Part shown: positions 35,187-44,124 of the stretch, piece by piece
How the letters are laid out: each line of letters opens with the position of its first letter
Numbering within the stretch: position 1 is the stretch's first letter
DNA from: Zobellia amurskyensis
GTDB taxonomy: Bacteria; Bacteroidota; Bacteroidia; Flavobacteriales; Flavobacteriaceae
Direction: 5' to 3'
DNA length: 64,000 nucleotides
Assembly (NCBI RefSeq): GCF_009725985.1
Contig: NZ_RCNR01000005.1
Location: 122,177 to 186,176 of the forward strand
Made by a program: the position numbers and the translations under genes
Notes under the pieces: generated by a model
The model's database searches: none
The model's input: only the letters and a program-made list of their open reading frames with translations
What the model was told of the DNA's origin: nothing

Positions 35187-35210
35187 ACAAAAGCCTCATT
35201 TCTGAGGCTT
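35187..35210 (-). terminator. Rho-independent terminator of the alpha/beta hydrolase gene
   Basis: A perfect hairpin (AAGCCTCA/TGAGGCTT, 4-nt loop) is followed by TTTTG on the minus strand, 26 bp past the hydrolase stop codon. Confidence 0.75.
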
Positions 35211-35235
35211 CTATTCTGGTATATTGAAAATTTGA

Positions 35236-36099
35236 TTACTGTCTAAGTTTCCTCAAAAAATCCCTCATTTTAGGAATGATTTTATCCGCATCTTCCTCTA
35301 AGGCAAAATGACCCGTGTTATAAATATTGTAATCTATATTTTTTACGTCTTTTTTGAAGGCTACGGCACCACTTTCAGGAAAAAATGCATCGTTCTTCCC
35401 CCAGACAATTAAAAGAGGAGGCTGATTATCCCTTAAATATTGTTGCCATTTTGGATATAGTTTTACATTATTCTGATAGTCATAAAACAAATCCAATTGA
35501 ACCGCATGGGCATTAGGTCGTGACATTCTTAAATAATCCAGATGCCAAGTATCAGGATTAATGCTTTCTGGATTTCTTGTACCATGCGTATATTGCCATT
35601 TAAGTCCTTCTAATGAAAAAGAATGCAGTAAAGATTCCTCGCTCTTTTTGTTTCTGTTTGCCCAAAATATTTTAGTGTCTTTCCATGCAGCTCCCAAACC
35701 ATCTTCATAAGCATTACCATTTTGGTTAATAATGGCGGTAACCCTTTCCGGGTGGGCTGTGGCTATTCTAAATCCAATAGGGGCTCCATAATCCTGAATC
35801 ATTAATGCATAGGAGTTGATTTTCTTTTTTTCAAGAAAAGTGTCTATTGTTGCCGCAAGGTTGTTAAAGGTATACTCAAACGCACTGGCATCAGGAAAAT
35901 CACTGTTACCAAATCCTGGGTAATCCGGTGCAATTAAATGAAACTCATCCGATAATTGATTTAATACCTTTCTATATTGATGGGAAGAAGTTGGAAAACC
36001 ATGAAGCAAAACTATTGTCTGGTTATCAGGGTTACCCGCTTCTCTGTATGCAATGTTTATTCCGTTAACTTCTAGAGTTCGATATTTGATTGTCGTCAT
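35236..36099 (-). CDS. Alpha/beta hydrolase, epoxide hydrolase/haloalkane dehalogenase type
   Basis: The 287-residue protein starts at ATG 36099 (MTTIKYRTLEVNGINIAYRE). A longer frame to 36183 lacks family similarity. It shows the oxyanion segment LLHGFPTSSHQYR, a nucleophile elbow IQDYGAPIG with Asp103 (not Ser), the acid D237 in WGKNDAFFPE and the base H264 in NTGHFALEE. An Asp nucleophile points to C-halogen or epoxide hydrolysis instead of ester cleavage. It is divergent in control from nothing: the TetR gene lies upstream on the same strand, with a perfect 22-bp dyad between them that should repress this gene. Confidence 0.9.
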   Translation of the reverse strand: MTTIKYRTLEVNGINIAYREAGNPDNQTIVLLHGFPTSSHQYRKVLNQLSDEFHLIAPDYPGFGNSDFPDASAFEYTFNNLAATIDTFLEKKKINSYALMIQDYGAPIGFRIATAHPERVTAIINQNGNAYEDGLGAAWKDTKIFWANRNKKSEESLLHSFSLEGLKWQYTHGTRNPESINPDTWHLDYLRMSRPNAHAVQLDLFYDYQNNVKLYPKWQQYLRDNQPPLLIVWGKNDAFFPESGAVAFKKDVKNIDYNIYNTGHFALEEDADKIIPKMRDFLRKLRQ

Positions 36100-36230
36100 A
36101 TTTTCTTTGTTTTTAAAATTTTGATTTAATATTTCCAAATCTGGTGACGTTCCTCCAGACGAGAATAGAGGCACTATTGCCAAAGCGTAAAGAATTAAAT
36201 TTTCATTTTTTAATATTAAATGTTTTTCAT

Positions 36231-36252
36231 TTTTACCGAATGTTCGGTAAAA
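36231..36252. promoter_or_regulatory. Perfect dyad, TetR operator in front of the hydrolase gene
   Basis: TTTTACCGAA and TTCGGTAAAA form a perfect 10-bp inverted repeat around TG. It lies between the TetR gene and the hydrolase gene, and the core recurs upstream of the TetR gene (36860-36877). Confidence 0.8.
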
Positions 36253-36268
36253 TTTACGGGCAAATTTT

Positions 36269-36832
36269 TTATTTATTCATATACCTTATTTCTATATCCT
36301 TTAATGTTTTTTCAAATATGTTTAAATCATTCAACCCTTTAGTGACAACAAGACTACCCTGAATTTCTAATAAAGATTTTATCGCATATTCTTGGGCCAA
36401 CGTATCCGATAAACCTAAAGCTTGACCTAAGCTTTTGAAGGCTTCCACCCATTGTATCATTCCACGCTCAATTTGCTCACCGAACAAGTCCAAACCAGAG
36501 CCTAATGAAAATGCCCTCAAAATACATGCGTCTTTTCCACCTGTATATGTATCCCGAATGTTATTCAACCCATTAGTCAATCGTTTCGCAGGGGAAACAC
36601 TCTCATTCTGTAGGGCTCGAAATACTTTTTCTTCCGCTCGTTCACCCAGATAATCCATAACGGCAATTGCCATACCCTGCTTCCCATCAGGAAAACGATG
36701 ATATAGACTCGCCTTTTTTAATCCGGTTTTTTCGGCCAGTTCGGAAAGACTTGCCCCATCATACCCTTTTGATCTAAAAACATCAACTAGGCTTTCAACA
36801 ATTTTCTTGTCCAATACTTTTTGTGGTCTCAT
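36269..36832 (-). CDS. TetR/AcrR-family repressor
   Basis: The 187-residue regulator has an N-terminal helix-turn-helix (VFRSKGYDGASLSELAEKTG, then LKKASLYHRFPDGKQGM) and an all-helical ligand-binding region with the family segment RAFSLGSGLDLF. The gene is followed by the alpha/beta hydrolase on the same strand. Matching dyads upstream of both genes suggest it represses itself and the hydrolase, with release by the hydrolase substrate or a related compound (inference). Confidence 0.92.
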   Translation of the reverse strand: MRPQKVLDKKIVESLVDVFRSKGYDGASLSELAEKTGLKKASLYHRFPDGKQGMAIAVMDYLGERAEEKVFRALQNESVSPAKRLTNGLNNIRDTYTGGKDACILRAFSLGSGLDLFGEQIERGMIQWVEAFKSLGQALGLSDTLAQEYAIKSLLEIQGSLVVTKGLNDLNIFEKTLKDIEIRYMNK

Positions 36833-36859
36833 GGGACAAATCTACAAATTTTTAAATAT

Positions 36860-36877
36860 TTACCAAACGTTCGGTAA
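36860..36877. promoter_or_regulatory. TetR operator upstream of its own gene
   Basis: TTACCAAACGTTCGGTAA is an 18-bp dyad with one mismatched pair. It shares the ACCRAA/TTCGGT core with the perfect dyad at 36231-36252 and lies 28 bp upstream of the TetR start codon. Confidence 0.75.
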
Positions 36878-36954
36878 CTAAATTTTATATTTCTGTTTTT
36901 TAAAGCCAAATAGCTTCACTCCTTTTCCTTTTATAGTTACCGGATTTTGCGCAC

Positions 36955-36988
36955 AAAAAAAGCCGAGAATATATCTCAGCTTTCTTTT
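36955..36988 (-). terminator. Terminator downstream of tRNA-Leu
   Basis: On the minus strand the hairpin AAAGCTGAGA/TCTCGGCTTT (one G-U pair) is followed by a T-run. It lies just after the tRNA gene. It could also act in the other direction. Confidence 0.7.
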
Positions 36989-36997
36989 TTAACTCTG

Positions 36998-37078
36998 TAC
37001 TCGAGGCGGGAATCGAACCCGCACTCCAAAGGAACTGGATTTTGAATCCAGCGCGTCTACCAGTTCCGCCACTCGAGC
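36998..37078 (-). tRNA. tRNA-Leu (anticodon CAA)
   Basis: Read on the minus strand, a 7-bp acceptor stem (GCTCGAG paired with CTCGAGT) encloses a D-arm, an anticodon stem CTGGA/TCCAG with loop TTCAAAA (anticodon CAA), a long variable arm and a T-arm with GGTTCGATTCC. The total is 81 nt without an encoded CCA end. The long variable arm confirms a class II tRNA. It decodes UUG. Confidence 0.95.
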
Positions 37079-37093
37079 ATTAAAATTGGACTG

Positions 37094-37121
37094 CAAAAGT
37101 ATATAATTTTTTTATTATCAA
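37094..37121 (-). promoter_or_regulatory. Promoter of tRNA-Leu
   Basis: On the minus strand TTG (37119-37121) and TACTTTTG (37094-37101) are separated by 17 bp, fitting the TTTG / TAnnTTTG consensus. The tRNA starts 16 nt downstream. Confidence 0.65.
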
Positions 37122-37145
37122 GGTAAAAAATAACAACATTTATCC

Positions 37146-37175
37146 TTTAGCAACACAAATAAATGTCTAAATTTG
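37146..37175 (+). promoter_or_regulatory. Probable promoter of prs
   Basis: TAAATTTG at 37168-37175 fits the -7 consensus TAnnTTTG; a weak -33 element (TTTA at 37146-37149) lies 18 bp upstream. The start codon follows 52 bp downstream. Confidence 0.5.
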
Positions 37176-37227
37176 CACCTCGCTAATAAAACGACTTGTC
37201 AATAAACTAGTTAACAATACGTTACCC

Positions 37228-38169
37228 ATGGCCTACCAAGTTCCCGAACCGAAAATTTTTGCCTGCACTCAGAGTACCGAACTCGCAAAAAAAATCGCCA
37301 AATTTTATGGTGCCGAATTAGGCAATGTAATCTTCTCTAGATATAGCGATGGAGAATTCCAACCATCTTTTGAAGAATCCGTAAGAGGGGCCCGTATTTT
37401 CATTATCGGCTCTACGAACCCAAGTTCGGAACATTTAATGGAAATGCTATTAATGCTAGATGCTGCCAAACGTGCATCAGCAAGACATATAACTGCTGTA
37501 ATGCCCTATTTTGGATGGGCTAGACAAGATAGAAAAGATAAACCCAGAGTACCAATTGCAGCAAAGCTAATTGCCAAAATGCTTGAAGCCGCTGGTGCTA
37601 CAAGAATTATTACAATGGATTTGCATGCGGATCAAATTCAAGGTTTTTTCGAAAAGCCTGTTGATCATTTGTTCGCATCCACTATGTTCTTGCCCTACCT
37701 TAAAAGCTTAAAATTAGATAACCTTACCATTGCATCACCTGATATGGGTGGTTCTAAAAGAGCTTACGCTTATTCAAAAGCATTGAGTAGTGATGTAGTT
37801 ATTTGTTACAAACAACGAGCAAAGGCAAACGTTATATCCCACATGGAACTTATTGGTGACGTGCAGGGCAAAAATGTAGTTTTAGTAGATGACATGGTAG
37901 ATACGGCCGGCACTTTGACCAAAGCTGCAGACCTGATGATGGAGAGAGGCGCATTGAGCGTAAGGGCCATTACAACACACGCCCTTTTGTCCGGTGATGC
38001 TTATGAAAAAATAGAAAAATCGCAACTGCTAGAATTAATCGTTACAGATTCTATTCCTGCGAAACAAAATTCTGACAAGGTAAAAGTATTGAGCTGTGCC
38101 GAGCTTTTTGCAGACGTAATGCATAGAGTACATCACAATACATCCATTGCATCAAAGTTTTTAATGTAG
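37228..38169 (+). CDS. prs: Ribose-phosphate pyrophosphokinase
   Basis: PrsA makes phosphoribosyl pyrophosphate from ribose 5-phosphate and ATP for nucleotide, His and Trp synthesis. The 313-residue protein is of normal length. Motifs are SDGEFQPSFEESVRG, MPYFGWARQDRKDKPR (ATP site), MDLHADQIQGFF and the PRPP-binding loop VLVDDMVDTAGTLTKAA. The gene is followed after 50 bp by rplY, then pth, a gene order known from Bacteroidota and other bacteria. Confidence 0.97.
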   Translation: MAYQVPEPKIFACTQSTELAKKIAKFYGAELGNVIFSRYSDGEFQPSFEESVRGARIFIIGSTNPSSEHLMEMLLMLDAAKRASARHITAVMPYFGWARQDRKDKPRVPIAAKLIAKMLEAAGATRIITMDLHADQIQGFFEKPVDHLFASTMFLPYLKSLKLDNLTIASPDMGGSKRAYAYSKALSSDVVICYKQRAKANVISHMELIGDVQGKNVVLVDDMVDTAGTLTKAADLMMERGALSVRAITTHALLSGDAYEKIEKSQLLELIVTDSIPAKQNSDKVKVLSCAELFADVMHRVHHNTSIASKFLM

Positions 38170-38219
38170 TCTATTAAAAGACTACCCCAGTTAAGAGTAT
38201 TAATTTTTTAAATCATATA

Positions 38220-38855
38220 ATGAAGTCAATTAAAATTAAAGGATCAGAAAGAGAAAGCGTGGGCAAAAAGGCAACTAAAGCCCTACGTAATGCTGGACAG
38301 GTTCCTTGCGTTGTATACGGAGGGGAGAAACCACTACACTTTTCTGCAGGAGAGTTAGCGTTCAGAGATTTAGTTTACACCCCAGCCGCACACACCGTAG
38401 AGGTTGACTTAGGTCATGGTAAAGTAAGAGCGATTATGCAAGACATTCAGTTTCACCCAGTGACTGATAAAATTTTGCATATTGATTTTTACCAACTTTT
38501 TGATGACAAAGAGGTTACTATGAACATTCCAGTTCGTTTAGTAGGTAATGCTCCTGGTGTTAGAGCCGGTGGTCGTTTACTTTTTAGAAAAAGAAAACTT
38601 GCCATTAAAGCACTTCCTGACAACTTGCCAGATTATTTTGATATTGATATATCAAAATTAAAAATTGGTGAAAACATCGTTGTTGAATCTTTGTTGAAAG
38701 ATGAATTTACCATCTTACACCCAGAAACTACTGTTGTTGTTCAAGTTAAAACTCAGCGTACAGCAGTGGCCGTTGATGAAGACGAAGAACTTGACGGAGA
38801 AGAAGGAGAAGCTACAGAAGCAGCAGCTAATGAAGGTGGAGAAAGCCAAGAATAA
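38220..38855 (+). CDS. rplY: Ribosomal protein L25/Ctc (TL5 type)
   Basis: The 211-residue 5S-rRNA-binding ribosomal protein has an N-terminal L25 domain (about 1-95: [20 protein letters not shown]), a C-terminal beta domain (about 96-185) and a very acidic tail (about 182-211, rich in Glu and Ala). The two-domain form is the TL5/Ctc type. It lies between prs and pth, and a strong terminator follows. Confidence 0.96.
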   Translation: MKSIKIKGSERESVGKKATKALRNAGQVPCVVYGGEKPLHFSAGELAFRDLVYTPAAHTVEVDLGHGKVRAIMQDIQFHPVTDKILHIDFYQLFDDKEVTMNIPVRLVGNAPGVRAGGRLLFRKRKLAIKALPDNLPDYFDIDISKLKIGENIVVESLLKDEFTILHPETTVVVQVKTQRTAVAVDEDEELDGEEGEATEAAANEGGESQE

Positions 38856-38875
38856 ATTTCAGTTGAAGTTTTATA

Positions 38876-38906
38876 AAAAGCGCCCTAATTTAGGGCGCTT
38901 TTGTAT
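38876..38906 (+). terminator. Rho-independent terminator after rplY
   Basis: The hairpin AAAGCGCCCTA/TTAGGGCGCTTT with a very short loop is followed by TTGTATTTTT. It begins about 20 bp after the rplY stop. Confidence 0.9.
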
Positions 38907-38990
38907 TTTTACAACTTTAAGATTGCGGCTTGCATTTACTTTAAAACATAATCGTGCGCAAGAACACAACCATTCTAAGAACAACACATT

Positions 38991-39623
38991 ATGTTTCTTC
39001 AATTTCTAAAATCAATTTTCAACAAGAACGAAAGTGTTCTAGAAGAAACCGATAGCATGAAAAAATACCTGATCATTGGCCTAGGAAACATAGGCAGTGA
39101 GTATACCGAAACCAGACACAATATTGGCTTTAAAATACTGGATGCCCTAGCAAGCGACCTCAACTTTTCTTTTGAGACCGTAAAACTAGGCGACACAGGT
39201 GTATTTAAAATTAAAGGTCGAAGTGTGCTCTGCTTGAAACCTTCTACCTATATGAACTTAAGTGGCAAGGCATTAAAATATTGGATGGACAAAGAAAATA
39301 TTCCTCTGGAAAACGTACTTGTAATTACGGATGACATCAACTTGGAGTTTGGTTCGTTACGCTTAAAAACAAAGGGAAGCAACGGAGGTCACAATGGCCT
39401 TAAAGACATACAAAACGTTCTACAGACAACAAATTACAACCGATTAAGGTTTGGCGTAGGAGCTGACTTTGGTAAAGGAAGGCAGGTTGAATATGTACTG
39501 GGTGAATGGAGTGAAACAGAAAGAGATGCATTAAGAGAGCGTTTTGAGAAAACCACTGAACTTGTTCAATCTTTTGTTTTAGCCGGTGTAGCCCGTACAA
39601 TGAACCAGTTTAACGGGTCTTAA
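38991..39623 (+). CDS. pth: Peptidyl-tRNA hydrolase
   Basis: Pth recycles peptidyl-tRNA that falls off ribosomes. The 210-residue protein has the catalytic set N33 (GLGNIG), H43 (TRHNIGF) and the Asp in ITDDINLEFG, plus KPSTYMNLSG and GSNGGHNGLKDI. A 22-residue N-terminal extension (MFLQFLKSIFNKNE...) precedes the usual start MKKYLIIGLGN (ATG at 39057). My recollection is that such extensions occur in relatives, so I keep the longer start, but 39057 is possible. Confidence 0.93.
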   Translation: MFLQFLKSIFNKNESVLEETDSMKKYLIIGLGNIGSEYTETRHNIGFKILDALASDLNFSFETVKLGDTGVFKIKGRSVLCLKPSTYMNLSGKALKYWMDKENIPLENVLVITDDINLEFGSLRLKTKGSNGGHNGLKDIQNVLQTTNYNRLRFGVGADFGKGRQVEYVLGEWSETERDALRERFEKTTELVQSFVLAGVARTMNQFNGS

Positions 39624-40290
39624 ATTCCGAAATACTACTGACTGAACTATTACCCTCTTCATCGGTCGTTACTACTTTCCAAAAGTACACCTCATCAGAA
39701 GTTACCTCTATTTTTAGCTCGTTAACTCCGGCATCCGTACTTTTCAATAAAGTAGTAGGTGGGTTTTCCGTGGAAAAATAAATGCCATAACTTTCTATAT
39801 CATCATCTAAATCCTTGCCCGACCACTTTAAGCTTACTTCGTTATTAACATCCTTAAAGGCCGTAGAACCTTGTACCGGAAAAGTTAATTCCGCAGGAAA
39901 GGGCACATGACTAATTTCCGACCCTGGGTTATAGAACAACCATGAATCACTACTTGTTGACGTTGTAGTCTCTGAATTTTTCGAGACCACCACCCACGAA
40001 AATGGCATACCCTTTGTCAATGACAACGTCTCTATGGTGCTAGATGTGTTTTTAGACTGAACCGTACCTGTATTTAAGTTCGTAACCTGTAATTCGTAAT
40101 CTTCCGTATGATCCGCAGCTTTCCAATTAAATCTCACGATACTACTATTTTCACCATCGCTCTGAACCGGTGTGCATTCAGAATTTTTAGCAGGTGCAAT
40201 TAACTCTACCTTTTCAGGTGCTTTGGGCGAGTCTTTTTTACATGCCGAAAAGAGCACTAGACCCAACACTATGAAAGTTAGTATCCTCAT
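39610..40290 (-). CDS. Fibronectin-III-like lipoprotein, partner of the metalloprotease
   Basis: The 226-residue lipoprotein has a lipobox LFSAC (Cys17) followed by K-K-D, close to the surface-export signals of Bacteroidota lipoproteins. Two beta-sandwich repeats of fibronectin type III character follow: one around FNWKAADHTEDYELQV, one around VSLKWSGKDLDDDIESYGIY. Its ATG overlaps the TGA of the metalloprotease gene (ATGA at 40287-40290), so it is translationally coupled. A role as surface anchor, chaperone or inhibitor of the protease is inference. The 3' end overlaps the convergent pth gene by 14 bp. Confidence 0.8.
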   Translation of the reverse strand: MRILTFIVLGLVLFSACKKDSPKAPEKVELIAPAKNSECTPVQSDGENSSIVRFNWKAADHTEDYELQVTNLNTGTVQSKNTSSTIETLSLTKGMPFSWVVVSKNSETTTSTSSDSWLFYNPGSEISHVPFPAELTFPVQGSTAFKDVNNEVSLKWSGKDLDDDIESYGIYFSTENPPTTLLKSTDAGVNELKIEVTSDEVYFWKVVTTDEEGNSSVSSISEFKTR

Positions 40291-43200
40291 CGTTTTATCA
40301 CTTTAACCGTTCCATCAATAGTTTCCCCTTTAACTTTCACTATGTAAATTCCAGCATGTAGTGATGCAAAATCTAAATCTACTCCCCCTCCTCTTGGCGT
40401 ACTTTGTTCGCTTTTAACCAAACTACCGCCAATAGTAAAGATATCAATTCTCACCTTTTCTGTAGATGTGCCTAATAAAATTCGAGTACCTTCATCAAAC
40501 GGATTTGGAAAGGCAATAGGTTTACTACCTACAAAGATACGGTCCTCATAAATACCTTGACACGAAATACCTGTGGATACACGCAGCATATTACCTCCTG
40601 ATTTGAGGTTTAATGTAATCTCGGATTTATCGGTCAGAACGGTTTCTCCATTTAGCTCAATTGTATATAGATCAGCTCCCTCCATTGACAGGGACACCTG
40701 TTTACCGTCTAATGAAACGGACGATGTAACACCTAACGGATCCGGCTGAGACACCACTACTTGTGCACAAAAGGGTTCATAATCAACCCCATTATCGGAA
40801 GCATTTACACATAAAGTATATGTTCCGGAGTTTAACCCAGAAAGAGAGAAAACATTGGTAAATGTATTGGTTGCATTTACATTATTCCCTACAATAGAAA
40901 TTGAATAATCTAAAGGCATTAAAGTACTTATGCTTATTATACCATCATCATTGTTCCTACATGATTCACTCTGTACCGTAATTTCAAAATTATCGGCAGC
41001 AAAACGATGTACTTCGCAACCGGACGAATCTACTTCCGCACCTTCAGGTGTATTAAGGCAAAGATCATCTCCATCATCAAAAACCCCGTCATTATCAACA
41101 TCGGGTCTAAACTCTCCCTCTACACAAATATCCAAAGAGAACTCATTTATAACACCGCCATCTTTAGAAGCATTATCCACAACTGTTAAAGTCCACTCGC
41201 CCAACACAGACTCACCTTTAAACGAACTTAGGGAACCAAGTGGGCTTACAGTGCCTTTTATTGCTGTAGTAGATGTTGCGCCACACTCAAAACTAGTAGC
41301 ACTATCATCAAAAATTGCATCTACATTTTTTAGATTTCCACATGAACTGGCAATTAATGGGACCACTGTATTAGATGGCGATGTAAGAGTTACCACCAAA
41401 TCTTCCAGATACTCATGATCAATATTCAATCTTACATTAATGTCATCTACTTTTAAATCTTCAAAAAAGGCAATTTTAGAAATTACCGTAGTTCTTTCCG
41501 TAGAACTAATTTCCAAAGGAATATCGCGTGCGCGCTTATTGGCACAATCTACTTGGATTGTGGTAAACTTGCGAACAGGACTAAATTCACCTTCTCCACA
41601 AACATTTAATGGTTTTACCCGCCAGTAATATTCAACCTGATTATTGAGTTCAGCGGGCACATAACTATTGGACGTAACCGTAACTACTTCTACCAAGTTG
41701 GCAAAAGAGGCATCTGTTGCAATATGTACCTCATAGGAAGTATACGAGGCTTCTTCCTCCCATTGTAAGAGCTCAGTTGTTGCGGCATCCACCAAATTAT
41801 TGGCCGGTGCCGTAACCTGAACCGCAGGAAAATCCGTATCGTATATTTTCAGGTCTAAGGTAATTTCTTTTGAAACACTTGCAGAAACAGCGGAAATAGT
41901 CAAGGAATAGGACCCCTCAGGAACATTTTCGGTATTTTCAATCAACATATCCACTCGGGTACCGTCTACTATAACAGTATCAGGCATAAAAGTAACACCT
42001 AAATTTTCAGGTGCATCCGTTACCTGAAAAGTTACCTCTTCATTAAAACCTAAATAGGTTTCGTAGTCGAAAGGAATCACAAGATCATCAAAATGACAGG
42101 CTTCATACTCCAAACCGGAAAAGTTCATCACAAACTGGGAAGCCTCGATAGCAAAATCAGTCGAATTCACCGCATAATACACATTATCCGATGCCTTAAC
42201 CATAACCCGGGCCTTGTCAGTAGCAATCCCCGGAACTACAACTTTATGCGCCCCATCGTTAACTACCCCTGACGCCAAAGGAACCGTAAAGGTCACTCCT
42301 CCATCAATAGAGAGCATGATGTCTACATTTTTAGTGGCAACCGGTAACTTATCCGTACCTGCAACGTCCCAATCAACCTGCAATATTTCACCTGCTACAT
42401 AAGTTTCTGTGGCTGCCTGTGAAGTAACCAAAAAAGGACCTGCACTGTTCACAACGGCAATATTCATTAATTCGGACACGACCTGTCCTCCTCCTGGAGC
42501 ATTATCCCTTACGGTGAAGGCAAAATTCATTTCTCGCTCAACATCGGATACGGTTTCCCAAGCAGACCCTCTAGTAGGGAATGTTTGTACCAAATTACCA
42601 CGAACCACTTGTGACAGCATCGGAAAGTATCTTAGTGGTGCCAAACTTGGCAGTCTAGACCTAAAATTTGCTCCACTTGCATTATTAGGACCAAAAGAGG
42701 CCTGCGTAACAACTCCATTATCTATTTGTTCCCAAGTATAGGTCAACACATCTCCTACATCAGGATCAGTGGCACTACCCTCCAGCACAAAGGCTGTGGA
42801 CTTCGGGATAACATAATCTTCTAAATTTTCAACTACAGGAGGGTTATTAGAAAAACCTATCACCTCCCCACATGTTTTAGTCTTTAGGTTATCTATAATT
42901 TGTTTAATGCTGATGTAATGAAAATAATCATCTCCGCTAGCGGCCACATCATCTACATCTGCTATACCCGCGTAGCCCATAATTGTAGTCCCACTACCAG
43001 GCTCTACCTGCACCAAGGTACCCTCAAATTCATGGGACCATGTATGGTTTGCCCCTAATTGGTGCCCCATCTCGTGGGCCACAAAATCCAGATCAAACTT
43101 ATCTCCTTTTGGAACACGGCTTGAAGAATAGGCACTCCCCTTTCTATTGGTTATACAAATAGCTCCTATGAACCCTGCATTACCACCATTTTCACCTTTA

Positions 43201-44075
43201 TGAAAAACATGGCCTATATCATAATTTGTTTCACCAATTTCACTGGTCATAGCAGCTTGGGCCTGGTCTCCCATCATGCTTAACGCACCTGTGTACGGGT
43301 CGGTAGCCGCATTGGTATAGATTACCTTATCAGTATCTGTCACAAGTTCCAAGCGCACGGCCAAATCGGTTTCAAAAACTTCGTTCACTCTTGTTATCGT
43401 AGCATTGATCGCCGCAAGTGCATCAACCACAGTGCCGCCATGATATTCCGTATACTCGGCAGTTGCAGAAACAACTAACCTATATTTCCGAAGCACACGG
43501 TCATCCAATGGTTTGGCCGTTAGGTTTGCCCCAGCAGATAACACCTTCTCTTGGGTGCTACAAACAAAATCTTCGTCATCTGCATTTTTAGCACTTCCCG
43601 AATACACAATATATTTTTCGTCCTCTACCTTTTCTATAAAACTTCTTTCACTTTTTTCCGCAGATACAATCATGGCCTGTACCTCATTATGAGATATACT
43701 GAATCTTATCCGATTTTCCCTATTATTTACGGCCTGACCAGAAAATGATTTTATTTCAGGGTATTTTTTTGAAAGCGCTTCAGATAAAACGGGAGTTTCA
43801 CGCACGCTATACGCCACCATTTCTCCACTAGAATTTGGAAAATAGACGATTTTTGAAACACTTTTAGAGGTGGTAGAAAGTTGCAGCCCCTGTTTAAAAA
43901 GTTTTTCCTGTAAGGCAAAAACTTTTCCGCCTTGTGTACCCAACTCCTGCGAAACTCTCTTGTAAGAAGATTTTTTCATCGAAGAGCTTTCCCAGTATTC
44001 ACTCTGTGCCGAGGCGTAAAAGGAAAGAAATGCTATGGTAATTGAAAAAACAAGACGTAATTTTGTAACCATCAA
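40287..44075 (-). CDS. T9SS-secreted reprolysin-type zinc metalloprotease with P-domain
   Basis: The 1262-residue multidomain protein has a signal peptide ending ASAQ (residue 24) and a propeptide to about 190. The metzincin catalytic domain (about 195-405) carries zinc ligands H334, H338 and H344 in HEMGHQLGANH, catalytic E335 and Met-turn IMGYAG (M366). Beta-sandwich/fibronectin-like domains follow (about 410-840), then a proprotein-convertase P-domain-like module (about 850-990) and a short calcium-binding type-3 repeat (DVDNDGVFDDGDD). The last 75 residues form a T9SS type A sorting domain (AFPNPF, then LHAGIYIVKVKG). It is secreted and probably surface-attached. A small lipoprotein is coupled to its 3' end. 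Confidence 0.93.
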   Translation of the reverse strand: MMVTKLRLVFSITIAFLSFYASAQSEYWESSSMKKSSYKRVSQELGTQGGKVFALQEKLFKQGLQLSTTSKSVSKIVYFPNSSGEMVAYSVRETPVLSEALSKKYPEIKSFSGQAVNNRENRIRFSISHNEVQAMIVSAEKSERSFIEKVEDEKYIVYSGSAKNADDEDFVCSTQEKVLSAGANLTAKPLDDRVLRKYRLVVSATAEYTEYHGGTVVDALAAINATITRVNEVFETDLAVRLELVTDTDKVIYTNAATDPYTGALSMMGDQAQAAMTSEIGETNYDIGHVFHKGENGGNAGFIGAICITNRKGSAYSSSRVPKGDKFDLDFVAHEMGHQLGANHTWSHEFEGTLVQVEPGSGTTIMGYAGIADVDDVAASGDDYFHYISIKQIIDNLKTKTCGEVIGFSNNPPVVENLEDYVIPKSTAFVLEGSATDPDVGDVLTYTWEQIDNGVVTQASFGPNNASGANFRSRLPSLAPLRYFPMLSQVVRGNLVQTFPTRGSAWETVSDVEREMNFAFTVRDNAPGGGQVVSELMNIAVVNSAGPFLVTSQAATETYVAGEILQVDWDVAGTDKLPVATKNVDIMLSIDGGVTFTVPLASGVVNDGAHKVVVPGIATDKARVMVKASDNVYYAVNSTDFAIEASQFVMNFSGLEYEACHFDDLVIPFDYETYLGFNEEVTFQVTDAPENLGVTFMPDTVIVDGTRVDMLIENTENVPEGSYSLTISAVSASVSKEITLDLKIYDTDFPAVQVTAPANNLVDAATTELLQWEEEASYTSYEVHIATDASFANLVEVVTVTSNSYVPAELNNQVEYYWRVKPLNVCGEGEFSPVRKFTTIQVDCANKRARDIPLEISSTERTTVISKIAFFEDLKVDDINVRLNIDHEYLEDLVVTLTSPSNTVVPLIASSCGNLKNVDAIFDDSATSFECGATSTTAIKGTVSPLGSLSSFKGESVLGEWTLTVVDNASKDGGVINEFSLDICVEGEFRPDVDNDGVFDDGDDLCLNTPEGAEVDSSGCEVHRFAADNFEITVQSESCRNNDDGIISISTLMPLDYSISIVGNNVNATNTFTNVFSLSGLNSGTYTLCVNASDNGVDYEPFCAQVVVSQPDPLGVTSSVSLDGKQVSLSMEGADLYTIELNGETVLTDKSEITLNLKSGGNMLRVSTGISCQGIYEDRIFVGSKPIAFPNPFDEGTRILLGTSTEKVRIDIFTIGGSLVKSEQSTPRGGGVDLDFASLHAGIYIVKVKGETIDGTVKVIKR

Positions 44076-44124
44076 GGGGGTTTAGAACAAAATCAAATAT
44101 AAGTCTTTTTATTATTTTTAACAG

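Noticed and set aside
40930..41418. 162-codon plus-strand frame inside the metalloprotease
   Set aside because: It is antisense to the P-domain region; composition is Ser/Pro-rich and no domain is visible.
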